NCBI GenBank assembly: GCA_020310875.1
Contig: CM035427.1
Location: forward strand, 95,862,094-95,926,093
Direction: 5' to 3'
Length of the DNA: 64,000 nucleotides
Source: Ceratopteris richardii
Lineage: Eukaryota > Streptophyta > Polypodiopsida > Polypodiales > Pteridaceae
A program made the position numbers and the translations under genes. Positions 35,641 through 44,813 of the stretch are shown piece after piece (the first letter of the stretch is position 1; each line of letters opens with the position of its first letter). The notes below the pieces were generated by a model, which saw nothing but the letters and a program-made list of their open reading frames with translations, had not been told where the DNA came from and did not search any database.

Positions 35641-35652
35641 GCTCTGATACCA
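35597..35652 (-). other. LARD-1 primer site with two upstream-spaced copies
   Basis: TGGTATCAGAGC (plus coordinates 35641-35652) lies two bases from the 5' LTR. A second perfect copy is at 35619-35630 and a degenerate one (TGGTTTCAGAAC) at 35597-35608, so the motif recurs every 22 bases. The LTR-proximal copy is the likely functional one. Confidence 0.85.
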
Positions 35653-35654
35653 AA

Positions 35655-37016
35655 TGTTGGAAGTGAGGTAGGCCCTTAGGCTCATGTCACAGGTCCATGG
35701 TTCCATAGTTCCAATCATGTACAACATTAATTCAAGCAATCTTCCATATTGACAAAACATGAACATACCACAACTTAATCATAAAAATGATGAGATAAAG
35801 ATAGAGAAAGAATAGACGACATGTGTAAGGTGTTACGTAAGCCAACGCTTACTCATAGTATCATATATACCAATGTTCAATGTACAATGTGGGAGCAAAA
35901 CTCATTCAGATGTATGGGCAGTAATCTAAATATACATGAGATGTGTGACCTTATAGGTTATAGAAGAGTGAATATGAGTGACTGAAAGAGGAAGGATCAA
36001 TGTGAACGGAAATCCTCAAACTCATGTGAACACGCCTTCTCAAACACCTCATAAAATATGCATAAAGCATATACGTACTGATTCTCTTGTACCTATGCCG
36101 AATAGGACTCCTCCTGATATGAACGCCACGGCCTCCATAAACTTCAAGTAGTACCTGTGTGCATAAAGAGAATATGTACCTGAATACTTAACATAAGATG
36201 TGAATCTTATGTTAAACACCATCCAATGTCTTTGAAGTAGCCAGATATCTTTTTGTAGAAGACAATCTTCAACCTAACATCTTCTTGTAGAAGATGATCT
36301 TCAAATACGCCATGTAGATGGTCCCATCCAATGTCTTTGAAGTAGCCAGACATCTTCTTGTAGAAGATAATCTTCAACCTAATATCTTCCTGTAGAAGAC
36401 AATATTCAAATACATCTTGTAGATGGGCGATCCTCACCATCAAGCTGCTAATGACCAAGTCTTCTTGCCATGAACAAGAGATAACCTCCTCTCCATGAGG
36501 TAGAGTGTGAGCACACCCTTCATCTTCTCCAAGAAGAATCACCAAGAAGAACTCCATAGCTGCTCCTCAACATGCTTCAAGTTAGCACCATGGCTGCCCC
36601 ATGTGCTAGAAGAAACACCACCTCTATTGAGGTCCAAACTTTAGAAAGCTTGTGTTGAAATTGGTGAAGGATAAATAGAAGTGAGCCCAACTTGTTCTTA
36701 TATAGTAGTTTATTTGTCCTTGAAAAGCACCCCTCCAAAAGCTATCGCTTCTAATAAAGCTACGAACGAACAACGATCACAATTCGTAAGAGAAAGAAAA
36801 TCTTTATCCGTCGGAATCCGTCAAAAGCATGATAAAATAAAAGCTTCGCGCTGCCGTCTGCTCCCCGTGGGATTTGAACTCGTGTGTGCACGTTAGGAGG
36901 CTTTTGCCTTATCCACAGCGCCTAAGCGCTTTTGCTGTTAGAAGGAGTAGTAAAACAGACTACTTATGCTATAGTCTCTGGACAAAATGGACCAATAGAA
37001 ACATTGTTTTCCAACA
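35655..37016 (-). repeat. LARD-1 5' LTR
   Basis: 1362 bp, same ends as the 3' LTR. It lacks 59 bp present in the other copy (after GAGCAAAACTC) and carries the second tRNA-like copy at 36860-36929. Confidence 0.93.
36860..36929 (-). other. tRNA-Arg(CCU)-like sequence, second LTR copy
   Basis: Same 70-nt sequence as 32357-32426. The T-arm B box is unchanged. Substitutions occur in the variable region (CGTGTGTGC versus CACGTGGGC). Confidence 0.7.
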
Positions 37017-37568
37017 ATTCTTACTCTTGATAAAGTATAGAACAGCCCATCTACTATGGTCGTCAATAAATGAGACATAATACCTTGATCCTGCCAATGA
37101 AGGTTCTTGACTTGGTCCCCATACATCTGTATGTACTAAGTCCAATAAGTTGTTGTGGATGTAGCCTTTGTGGTTGAATGGTTGTCTTTGTGCCTTCTTA
37201 ATCCGACATGCATCACACCTGTTGATCATGTGTTGCTTTGATATGTTCGGCAGTCCTAGAACACTTTGATCCCTCAATATATCCTTCAAGGTTCTTTCAT
37301 TCACATGAGCAAGTCTCTTATGCCACACTTCAAGCTCACTTAGGGTTTGAGACCCAAAGTTGAATAGAGCTATGTTCTTGGTTTCTCCTACTTCAAAAGT
37401 AAAGAGCCTATCATGCTTCTCACCTCGGGCTATCTTCTTGAAGCCTTGACATGGATCTTCCACAAAAGCTCCATGTTGGGTGAACCTAACTTGCAAGCCT
37501 TTTTCAACTATTTGGCCTACACTTATTAGGTTTTTAGTGATAGTGGGTACATAGAGAACCTTACTCAC
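37017..37568 (-). pseudogene. Copia-4 protease end, pre-integrase and proximal integrase
   Basis: Segment of Copia-4 stranded between the two insertions. Minus strand, right to left: VLYVPTITKNLISVGQIVEK (distal protease region), QVRFTQHGAFVEDP, HKRLAHVNERTLKDILRD and CDACRIKKAQRQPF (integrase zinc-binding His/Cys), HTDVWGPSQEP with the first catalytic Asp, and FIDDHSRWAVLYFIKSKN, where LARD-1 cuts in. The frame is open to the right edge, where Copia-5 interrupts it. It joins to 31092 on the left and 43575 on the right. Confidence 0.94.
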
Positions 37569-37864
37569 TGAAGTAATTCGATGGCGTGCACCACACTGGA
37601 CTCTCCTTCTCGAGAGCTCCACGACGATATGCTCAAAGTAGAAAACCGAGCTCTGGTCGCCACACACAGTACTACGCACAGATGTTGTCGAATACGCAAA
37701 AAACGCAGTACACAGGGAGCACGAAGACAGACTTCTTAGGTTTTACAAATGCGGTCGAACATACAGTCTGTGACTGACCAGGCCACTATATGTTTTATTA
37801 AAGAACATATACAAAGAAGTGTCCGGTGGCCATTTGGCCTTTCACATGGACACTAACGGTAACA
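37569..37864 (-). repeat. Copia-5 3' LTR
   Basis: Minus-strand start TGTTACCGTTAGTGTCC, end ATTACTTCA. Short for copia. A-rich TTTAATAAAACATATAG near 37785-37800 on the minus strand is a possible TATA region. Confidence 0.95.
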
Positions 37865-37874
37865 ATCTCCCACT
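37865..37874 (-). other. Copia-5 polypurine tract
   Basis: AGTGGGAGAT next to the 3' LTR, the usual copia form AGTGGGAGA. Confidence 0.88.
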
Positions 37875-38012
37875 AAAGGCCAATATGGCCAGAGTAACTA
37901 TGGGAGAAAAAAGAAAGAATGATAAAGAATACCTGAGTGTAAGTATACAAACTATACCTCCCACCTGATGGGCATGTTACACAGTATACAAGTGACTGTG
38001 TAAGATCAAGAA

Positions 38013-41000
38013 TCAAGTAACCCCCATCAAGTGACAACAGTGTCGAAAGCTATCTTGTGGTAGAGCTTTAGTCAAAGCATCTGCAGCATTATCTCGAGTG
38101 TGAACCTTCTCAAGAATAATGCTCTCAGTGGCTAAGCAATCTCTAATGAAGTGATACCTCACCTCAATGTGCTTGGTCTTTGCATGATAGACCGGATTCT
38201 TAGCCAAAGCAATGGCACTCTGACTATCACTGAGCAAGTGAGGTACATGCTGAGGCAAACCCATATCACAAGCAAGACGAGAAAGCCACAATGCTTCCTT
38301 ACATGCCTCACTTGCTGCAACATACTCTGCTTCTGTGGTGGAAACAGCTGTACATTCTTGAAGACGAGATCTCCAAGGGATAGCACCTCCAGCAAAATGA
38401 AAAATGTACCCTGATGTAGACTTACGATTGTCTACACAACCAGCATAGTCAGAATCTGTGTAACCAATAATGGATGCTTTCCCTCTACCTAAGCATAGAC
38501 ACTTGTCCTTAGTGCCACTCAGATATCTCAAAATCATTTTGACCGCTTCCCAATGTTTCTTGCCAGGATTAGACATATATCTGCTCACAACTCCCACTGC
38601 AAATGCAATGTCTGGTCTCGTAGCTACCATAGCATACATGAGACTACCAACAGCAGACTGATAGGGAATTTTGGTCATGAATTCCTTTTCCTCATCTGAT
38701 TTGGGGCAGTCATCCTTGCTCAATTTCACATATGTGGGTAAAGGTGTACTCAATGCCTTTCCACCCTGCATATTGAATCGATGAAGTACTTTGGATATGT
38801 ACTCACTTTGAGACAAGTATATGCATCTTTTACTCCTATCACGAGTAATGCGCATGCCAAGAATATGTTTGGCATCCCCCAAATCCTTCATATCAAATGT
38901 CTGACTCAACTTCTTTTTGAGAATTGACAGATCATAAGAGGACTTCCCAGCAATCAACATATCATCGACGTAAAGTATCAAGCATATCAAGCTTCCATCA
39001 GAACATCTCTTTGTGTAGAGACAATGATCCTCATTGCTCCGAGAATAGCCTTGGGACTTCATAAAAGCATCAAACTTTTGGTACCATTGTCTAGGAGACT
39101 GTTTAAGTCCATACAAGCTCTTCTTGAGCTTACAAACTAGACTTTCCTTGCCAGGAACTACATAACCCTCTGGTTGTTCCATATAGATCTCATCTGTAAG
39201 ATCTCCATGCAAGAAAGCTGTTTTCACATCCATTTGGACTAGCTCTAAGTCCTCCATTGCAACAAATCCAAGCAACATGCGCAAAGTAGTCATCTTGACC
39301 ACTGGGGAGAAGATTTCCTCAAAATCAACACCATGTTGTTGCTTAAAACCCTTTGCAACAAGTCGTGCTTTATATTTTGGAGAAGCACTATCTGATGTGA
39401 ATTTCAGCTTATATACCCATTTACATGGTAAAGCTTTCCTTCCCTTTGGCAAAGGTACTAAGTCCCAAGTACCATTCTTGTGAATAGAATCCAACTCACT
39501 CTTCATGGCACGCTCCCACTTGACATGATCCTCTGTCTGCATAGCCTCTTTGTAGCAAGAGGGCTCACCGGCATCTGTTAGCATAACAAAATCTAAACCT
39601 GGAACATATCTATCGGGTGGATATGAGACACGTGCAGAACGTCTCAATGGTTGCTGAATAGGAACTTGTGCAGACTGATCTGAATGGACATTCTCTTGAA
39701 CATCCCTATGTGCAGCATTTTTATGCATGCTAACCGGAGGACTAGTATCCTCAAACACCACTCTTCTCACTTCAACCTCCTTAATCGGCTGTTTATGCAT
39801 CTTAGACTCATTAAAAATGACATCACTACTTCTGATCACTGACCGTGTTTCAGGATCCCATAAGCGATATCCAAATTGTCCTTCTCGACCATATCCAAGA
39901 AAAATGCATTTCTTTGACTTATGGTCCAACTTCTGTCTAAGATTCTTGGGTATATGAACATATGCTTCACACCCAAAAACTCGAAGATGATCATAATATG
40001 GTGGTTTCCCTGTCCATAACTCTTGTGCCACTTTCAGACCTTTGGCAGTACTAGGTGAAAGGTTAATCACATGAACTGCAGTCAATACTGCTTCTGCCCA
40101 AAAACCTTGTGAGAGGTTTGCATGATGCAACATAGAGACTACTCTATCTTGAATAGTTCTATTCATCCTCTCAGCTACACCATTCTGTACTGGGATATAA
40201 GGAGCTGTAAACTCTCTACGAATCCCTCTACACTGACAGAAAAGGCTGAATTCATGTGAGGTATACTCACCCCCATTATCTGAACGTAAAGCCTTAAGCT
40301 TAGTTCCTTTTTCAGTCTCAACTGAAGCAAGCCATTTTCTGAAAGTAGGGAATACATCATCCTTCGATTTGATAGGATATACCCAGACTTTTCTAGTAGC
40401 ATCATCTATGAAAGTAACAAAGTAAAGAGAACCACCTAAGGACCTAGTGGGCATAGGACCACACACATCTGTATGAACAAGATCTAAAGGCTGAATTGAA
40501 GAGTCAATGTGCGTTTTATGCACATTTCTGGTTTGCTTTCCATATTGACAATGCTCACAAAATGAAAAATCAGAGAAAGATAACACAGGTAAGTAGCCAG
40601 AACGAGAAAGATTTTCCATTCCACTACGAGATATATGGCCCAAACGACCATGCCAAATACAAGCCATAGGCTGTTCAGTAACAGCTAACAAGTGTTCTTT
40701 CTGTGATACAAATAAAGGGTAAAGTGAGCCAACTTTCCTTCCTTTTGCAATAACCATATTGCCCTTTGATATACGAAAGGACTGAGCATAGAAGACCACC
40801 TTGTAACCAAGGTCATCAAGTTGACCAACTGACATCAAACTGCGTGATAACTGAGGTACATGGCGTACATTATGCATAGTAAATTTTGAACCGTCAATGA
40901 ACTGCACAACCACATCTCCAATCCCCACAACATCACACTGGTAAGAGTCACCAAGTCTCACGGTACCAAGAGACTTTGCTGCATAATTAGAGAACCATTC

Positions 41001-42059
41001 TCTATGTGGTGTTACATGGAAAGAAGCACCAGAATCTAGCAGCCAGGTGTGGGAAAGAGAATCAGCCATAAGTGCCTCAGATGGCACAGTACTATCAAGT
41101 GTCAACACATCAGCATCATCAGAAATAGCATTAATTTCTTCAATCTTCACAGTCGAAGTAGATGGTGCAGGTAACTGTTTAACATGCCCATCAACATTTT
41201 GTCCTTTACCTTTAGCATTCTTTAATGCATAACAGTCTTTCTTCATGTGTCCTTTCTTATGACAATAATGGCATTCAATATCCCTCTTCCTTGATTTACT
41301 TCTGCTCTTATTCCGTTGACCATTCTTTTCCTTGTTCTTGCTCCTGCCACGTTGTTGATTCTTTCCTTGGTAAGAATCACGAACATTATATGCATCTCCA
41401 CTCTGAGTGCCAACCATAGATTTTCTACGAATCTCCTCACTCAAGAGTGCTCCACATATGTCATCATAGACGAGTTTACCACCTGGTGCACTATTGCTAA
41501 TAGCTGTGCAAAATGTATCCCATGATGATGGCAGGGTGCATAACAGCAATACTGCTTTCATTTCATTGTCCATATCCATTTTCTGAGCCTGTAACTGGGA
41601 GAATATGGCATCAAACTCATTTAGATGAGCAGCAACACTATCTGTGTCCTTCATACGAAGGTCGTATAATTTTCTCATCAGATATACTTTATTTGATGCC
41701 GTCTCTTTTTCATATGTATTGCATAACTTCTTCCAAAGCTCCTCTGCACTTTCACAGTCTAATACTGTAAAGTAAACATTATCTGCTAGGTGCAAGCGAA
41801 TGGTAGACCTGGCCATTTCATCTAACTCATACCAATCATCTTCATCCATGTCAGCAGGCTTCTTTGAAATCCCATTTACTGGCTTCCATTGCCTTCTTTG
41901 AATCAGCACATCTTTAATCTGATTCTTCCATAGAGCAAAGTTTGTGCCATCAAATTTTCGGATCTCAAAATGGTCTTTGCCCTGCAAGTTATAGCTCCTC
42001 CTCGGAACGCTAGCACTAGACCCTGATCCACCGGATGTGCCTGAGACCTCTGATGCCAT
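38013..42059 (-). CDS. Copia-5 gag-pol polyprotein (intact)
   Basis: One frame of 1348 codons from ATG at 42059, typical copia length. Domains by approximate residue: gag UBN2 type 30-230, basic Arg/Lys/Ser linker, zinc knuckle CHYCHKKGHMKKDC (263-276), retropepsin WLLDSGASFHVTPH (D-S-G near 342), pre-integrase HGRLGHISRSGM, integrase with HTDVCGP (527), FIDDATRKVW (550), RSDNGGEYTS (second Asp, 591) and NGVAERMNRT (Glu, 630), reverse transcriptase with TAFLHGDLTDEIYM, LYGLKQSPRQW and LYVDDMLIAG (near 1031), RNase H with YTDSDYAGCVDNRKSTSGY (1200) and KHIEVRYHFIRD. All key residues I can check are present. Copia polyproteins are cleaved by their own protease and act in cytoplasmic particles before integrating. 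Confidence 0.97.
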   Translation of the reverse strand: MASEVSGTSGGSGSSASVPRRSYNLQGKDHFEIRKFDGTNFALWKNQIKDVLIQRRQWKPVNGISKKPADMDEDDWYELDEMARSTIRLHLADNVYFTVLDCESAEELWKKLCNTYEKETASNKVYLMRKLYDLRMKDTDSVAAHLNEFDAIFSQLQAQKMDMDNEMKAVLLLCTLPSSWDTFCTAISNSAPGGKLVYDDICGALLSEEIRRKSMVGTQSGDAYNVRDSYQGKNQQRGRSKNKEKNGQRNKSRSKSRKRDIECHYCHKKGHMKKDCYALKNAKGKGQNVDGHVKQLPAPSTSTVKIEEINAISDDADVLTLDSTVPSEALMADSLSHTWLLDSGASFHVTPHREWFSNYAAKSLGTVRLGDSYQCDVVGIGDVVVQFIDGSKFTMHNVRHVPQLSRSLMSVGQLDDLGYKVVFYAQSFRISKGNMVIAKGRKVGSLYPLFVSQKEHLLAVTEQPMACIWHGRLGHISRSGMENLSRSGYLPVLSFSDFSFCEHCQYGKQTRNVHKTHIDSSIQPLDLVHTDVCGPMPTRSLGGSLYFVTFIDDATRKVWVYPIKSKDDVFPTFRKWLASVETEKGTKLKALRSDNGGEYTSHEFSLFCQCRGIRREFTAPYIPVQNGVAERMNRTIQDRVVSMLHHANLSQGFWAEAVLTAVHVINLSPSTAKGLKVAQELWTGKPPYYDHLRVFGCEAYVHIPKNLRQKLDHKSKKCIFLGYGREGQFGYRLWDPETRSVIRSSDVIFNESKMHKQPIKEVEVRRVVFEDTSPPVSMHKNAAHRDVQENVHSDQSAQVPIQQPLRRSARVSYPPDRYVPGLDFVMLTDAGEPSCYKEAMQTEDHVKWERAMKSELDSIHKNGTWDLVPLPKGRKALPCKWVYKLKFTSDSASPKYKARLVAKGFKQQHGVDFEEIFSPVVKMTTLRMLLGFVAMEDLELVQMDVKTAFLHGDLTDEIYMEQPEGYVVPGKESLVCKLKKSLYGLKQSPRQWYQKFDAFMKSQGYSRSNEDHCLYTKRCSDGSLICLILYVDDMLIAGKSSYDLSILKKKLSQTFDMKDLGDAKHILGMRITRDRSKRCIYLSQSEYISKVLHRFNMQGGKALSTPLPTYVKLSKDDCPKSDEEKEFMTKIPYQSAVGSLMYAMVATRPDIAFAVGVVSRYMSNPGKKHWEAVKMILRYLSGTKDKCLCLGRGKASIIGYTDSDYAGCVDNRKSTSGYIFHFAGGAIPWRSRLQECTAVSTTEAEYVAASEACKEALWLSRLACDMGLPQHVPHLLSDSQSAIALAKNPVYHAKTKHIEVRYHFIRDCLATESIILEKVHTRDNAADALTKALPQDSFRHCCHLMGVT

Positions 42060-43266
42060 GATCGTAGAGAACTGAATAGAATGATAATGGAGCTAGAAGA
42101 GTCCAAACACCAACAAATAAGTGTATCAAGGAGTAAATCGACCACTATATAGTTGACTAAACCAGAAATCTGGAAAAATTTTGCCAGAGTATCCTCTGCA
42201 AAATTAGCATATGACCAGTGTCAAAGTATCATAAAACTGCAAGTACTAACATGTCTACCTGCATAGTGAATCACTGACTCCACTGCATATAATCAGTTAC
42301 CCAATAGAAGCCAACTAGGCTTATCGAGCACCTATGAACAACTATCATACATCTCCTATGGCGAGGCTGGGTAAGTCTTCCACCTGCATCACCGAAGAGA
42401 CCCCAACATCTGGGTGTCTCCCAGTTAAGAAAACCTCACCACGACCCTCTTTATCAAACGTAAAAGGCTTTATGCAAAGAACGTAACCGCTATATCAATG
42501 CCCACATGGACGTACATAAGCGGTATCCACAGAAGCGTACATGGTGTGTATGTGCTCAATATATGCAGTAAAATGACACTGAAAGGCTGAATACACAGCC
42601 CAAAAAACTAGCCAATAACACCTGCAAGTGTCTGTCAACTATGATGTTTTAGGCTTTAAAAACCTGCATAAATTTGCAGCGACTGCTCCCACCAAAACTG
42701 AAAACCCCTCGAGAAACCTGTAGTTTTACGAGTGTGGCTGAAAATACAGCCCCAAAGGTTGATATTTATTGTCTGAGAAGTACAAGGAACACTCTTCTTG
42801 ATGTTCTTGGACCTGTGTGAAGAGAACTACGTGCGAAAGTACTCCAAAATGGCTCCAAAAACACCCCAAAATTGCTTCAGAAATAGGCTTTAAAAGCAAA
42901 AATGAAGCTTTGAGGGACCAAAACTTGTTCAAGGTAATGCCAACCTTAGTCTTTCCCCTTCTTCAAACACCACAAGAGTGTAGCTTAGTGGCAAGAGATT
43001 GCCGCGGTTAAGCGAGCTCTGGGGGGAACAGTACTGGGATGGGTGACCTCCCGGGAAGTACCGGGAACCTCTATATTCCTTGATCGTTGAGGTCCTCCCT
43101 CGCGCGCAGCCAACGGCGCCAACGGTGACTTCGGTGACTCGGATGACAAGGTATGCCAAGGTCTATGCCTTGGTCGCCGCCTTGGTCGAAAACCTGGGAG
43201 AAAACCTGGGGGGGGGGGGCTCGCTTCGCTCGCACACAAAGTACAAAGCTTTTTGCCTTGAACCTG
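42060..43266 (-). other. Copia-5 untranslated leader
   Basis: 1.2 kb between the primer site and the gag ATG, unusually long for a copia element. It contains a Pol III-gene-like block (42981-43060, plus strand), a GC-rich stretch and a run of 12 G at 43208-43219. Overlapping open frames here on both strands look like chance. Confidence 0.8.
42981..43060 (+). other. 5S rRNA-like segment with tRNA A-box-like start
   Basis: TAGCTTAGTGG (42981-42991) fits the tRNA A box. It is followed by GTTAAGCGAGCTCTGGG (43007) and GGATGGGTGACCTCC (43038), then CGGGAAGT, which match the internal control region of plant 5S rRNA (GTTAAGCGTGCTTGGG and GGATGGGTGACCTCCTGGGAAGT). The first ~40 nt of 5S and its 3' end are not recognisable. 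It lies in the Copia-5 leader and is antisense to the element. Confidence 0.8.
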
Positions 43267-43278
43267 GCTCTGATACCA
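43267..43278 (-). other. Copia-5 primer binding site
   Basis: TGGTATCAGAGC on the minus strand, one base from the LTR end TTCA. Confidence 0.95.
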
Positions 43279-43279
43279 G

Positions 43280-43574
43280 TGAAGTAATTCGATGGCGTGC
43301 ACCACATTGGACTCTCCTTCTCGAGAGCTCCACGACGATATCCTCAAAGTAGAAAACCGAGCTCTGGTCGCCACACACAGTACTACGCACAGTGTTGTCG
43401 AATACGCAAAAAACGCAGTACACAGGGAGCACGAAGACAGACTTCTTAGGTTTTACAAATGCGGTCGAACATACAGTCTGTGACTGACCAGGCCACTATA
43501 TGTTTTATTAAAGAGCATATACAAAGAAGTGTCCGGTGGCCATTTGGCCTTTCACATGGACACTAACGGTAACA
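43280..43574 (-). repeat. Copia-5 5' LTR
   Basis: 295 bp. It differs from the 3' LTR at four places, including a 1-base indel (CACAGTGTT versus CACAGATGTT). Confidence 0.95.
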
Positions 43575-44791
43575 CTCACAATATTTGTCCTGCCATTGGA
43601 ACCTTTGACATTACCAATCTTCTCCACATTGTGCTTCGTGTCATCCCCTGTTTGCACTTCATGTCTATGCTTTGGACTTTCCAAATCAGATAGAAGAGCA
43701 ATGTTGCCTGCAACATGAATCAAACATCCTCAATCTATGTAGAACAAATGATCGTCTTCTTTACCTTCTTTGTGGCTTAGATTCATGAGAAGTAATGAGT
43801 CTTCATGTGGTTGATCTTCTGAATAATTGTTGTAGTCCCTTCTATTTTAGCTTCTATTGTTGTTGTTGAAGTTGTGTCCACCTCGGCCTCTATTTCTGCC
43901 ATATCCACCTCTTCCACTTCCTTTCTGGGTCTTCCCATTGAACCAGCAATTCTGAGTGGTGTGGTTGGTCTTATCGCATATGGCACAAGGTTGAACATTC
44001 TGACCTTTGGCTTTGTCTTGCTTTGATCCTTTCTTCTTCCCTTTCCACTTGCTCTTGCTTGCGAAGTTGGCTTGGGAAGTCTCTTCTTCATCTTCTTCCT
44101 TCTTCTTGCCTTTCTGCTTCTTATCCTTCTTATCTGCATATAGAGCATTAGATGAATTTCCATGATAAGAGTTACCTTCCTTTATGCTATTGTTGGCTTC
44201 TTGATTGAAGAGTTGTCCAAGAAAGATGTTGAAGTCAGGAGTCTGCACATCCATGATGAGATCGTAAGCCGTTGTGAAGGATTGCCATTGCTTATCACTT
44301 CGAATACCGTTGAGAATTTGCCTCATGATGACCTCTTCTTCAATCAGCTCTCCAATGGATGCTAACTGATCCGCAACCTCTTTGACCTTGGTAACAAACT
44401 CTGTGATGGTTTGTTTGGGCATCTTCTTCATTTGGTTGAACTCGTTCCAAAGATGATTCTTTCTTGCTTTGGTACTAGCAGAAAAGAAAGTCTCGAGGGC
44501 ATCCCAAGTCTCTTGAGATGTCTTGCATCCTCTAATATGTGGTAATAGAAAGTCAGAGATAGAGTTTAGTATGTACAACCTTGCTTGAGCATCCCTTGTG
44601 CACCAAAGTGTGAGCTTATCTGTCTCCTCTTGTGTAGGTCCTCCTTTGGATCTTGGAATAGGCATAGCTTCATCACCTGCTACAATTCCATAAAGATTTC
44701 TACCTTGCAAGTAGGCCTCCATTCTGATTTGCCAAGTCCCGTAGTTGTGTCGATCAAGCTTCTGGATCATGGAGGGAAAGCCGTCACCCAT
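43575..44791 (-). pseudogene. Copia-4 gag and protease
   Basis: Minus strand. The natural start is ATG at 44791 (MGDGFPSMIQKLDRHNYGTW), ten bases after the primer site. An ATG further up at 44923 lies in the LTR. The gag is UBN2-type (TSQETWDALETFF, RARKNHLWNEF-like), closely related to Copia-2, with a Lys-rich linker and zinc knuckle CAICDKTNHTTQNC (about 43985-43945). TAA stops the frame at 43847-43849. A second stop, TGA at 43730-43732, replaces the serine in the D-S-G triad of the protease (FYID-stop-GC). The frame then runs to the Copia-5 insertion. The element therefore could not make active protease. Confidence 0.94.
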
Positions 44792-44800
44792 CTTGATATA

Positions 44801-44812
44801 GCTATGATACCA
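44801..44812 (-). other. Copia-4 primer binding site
   Basis: TGGTATCATAGC on the minus strand, one mismatch from the standard initiator tRNA-Met site, one base from the LTR end. Confidence 0.9.
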
Positions 44813-44813
44813 C

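Larger units (their letters stand above)
31093..37016 (-). mobile_element. LARD-1, non-coding LTR element nested in Copia-4 integrase
   Basis: 5924 bp between two LTRs of 1421 and 1362 bp with perfect ATTCT duplications (31088-31092 and 37017-37021). Orientation is minus: primer site beside the right LTR, polypurine tract beside the left. The 3.1 kb internal region has no open frame with any retroelement motif, so it must move, if at all, with proteins from another element, as described for large retrotransposon derivatives (LARDs). LTRs differ by about 15 substitutions and one 59-bp deletion, so it is recent. Confidence 0.93.
37569..43574 (-). mobile_element. Copia-5, intact Ty1/copia element nested in Copia-4
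   Basis: 6006 bp, LTRs of 296 and 295 bp, perfect CTCAC duplications (37564-37568 and 43575-43579). Minus orientation, primer site at 43267-43278, polypurine tract at 37865-37874. I see four differences between the LTRs, about 1.4 percent, so it is the youngest or among the youngest insertions here. The polyprotein is one open frame, so this copy may be competent. Confidence 0.97.

Noticed and set aside
43080..43432. ORFs on both strands across the Copia-5 leader and 5' LTR
   Set aside because: They cross the LTR boundary and primer site, overlap each other and show no motif.
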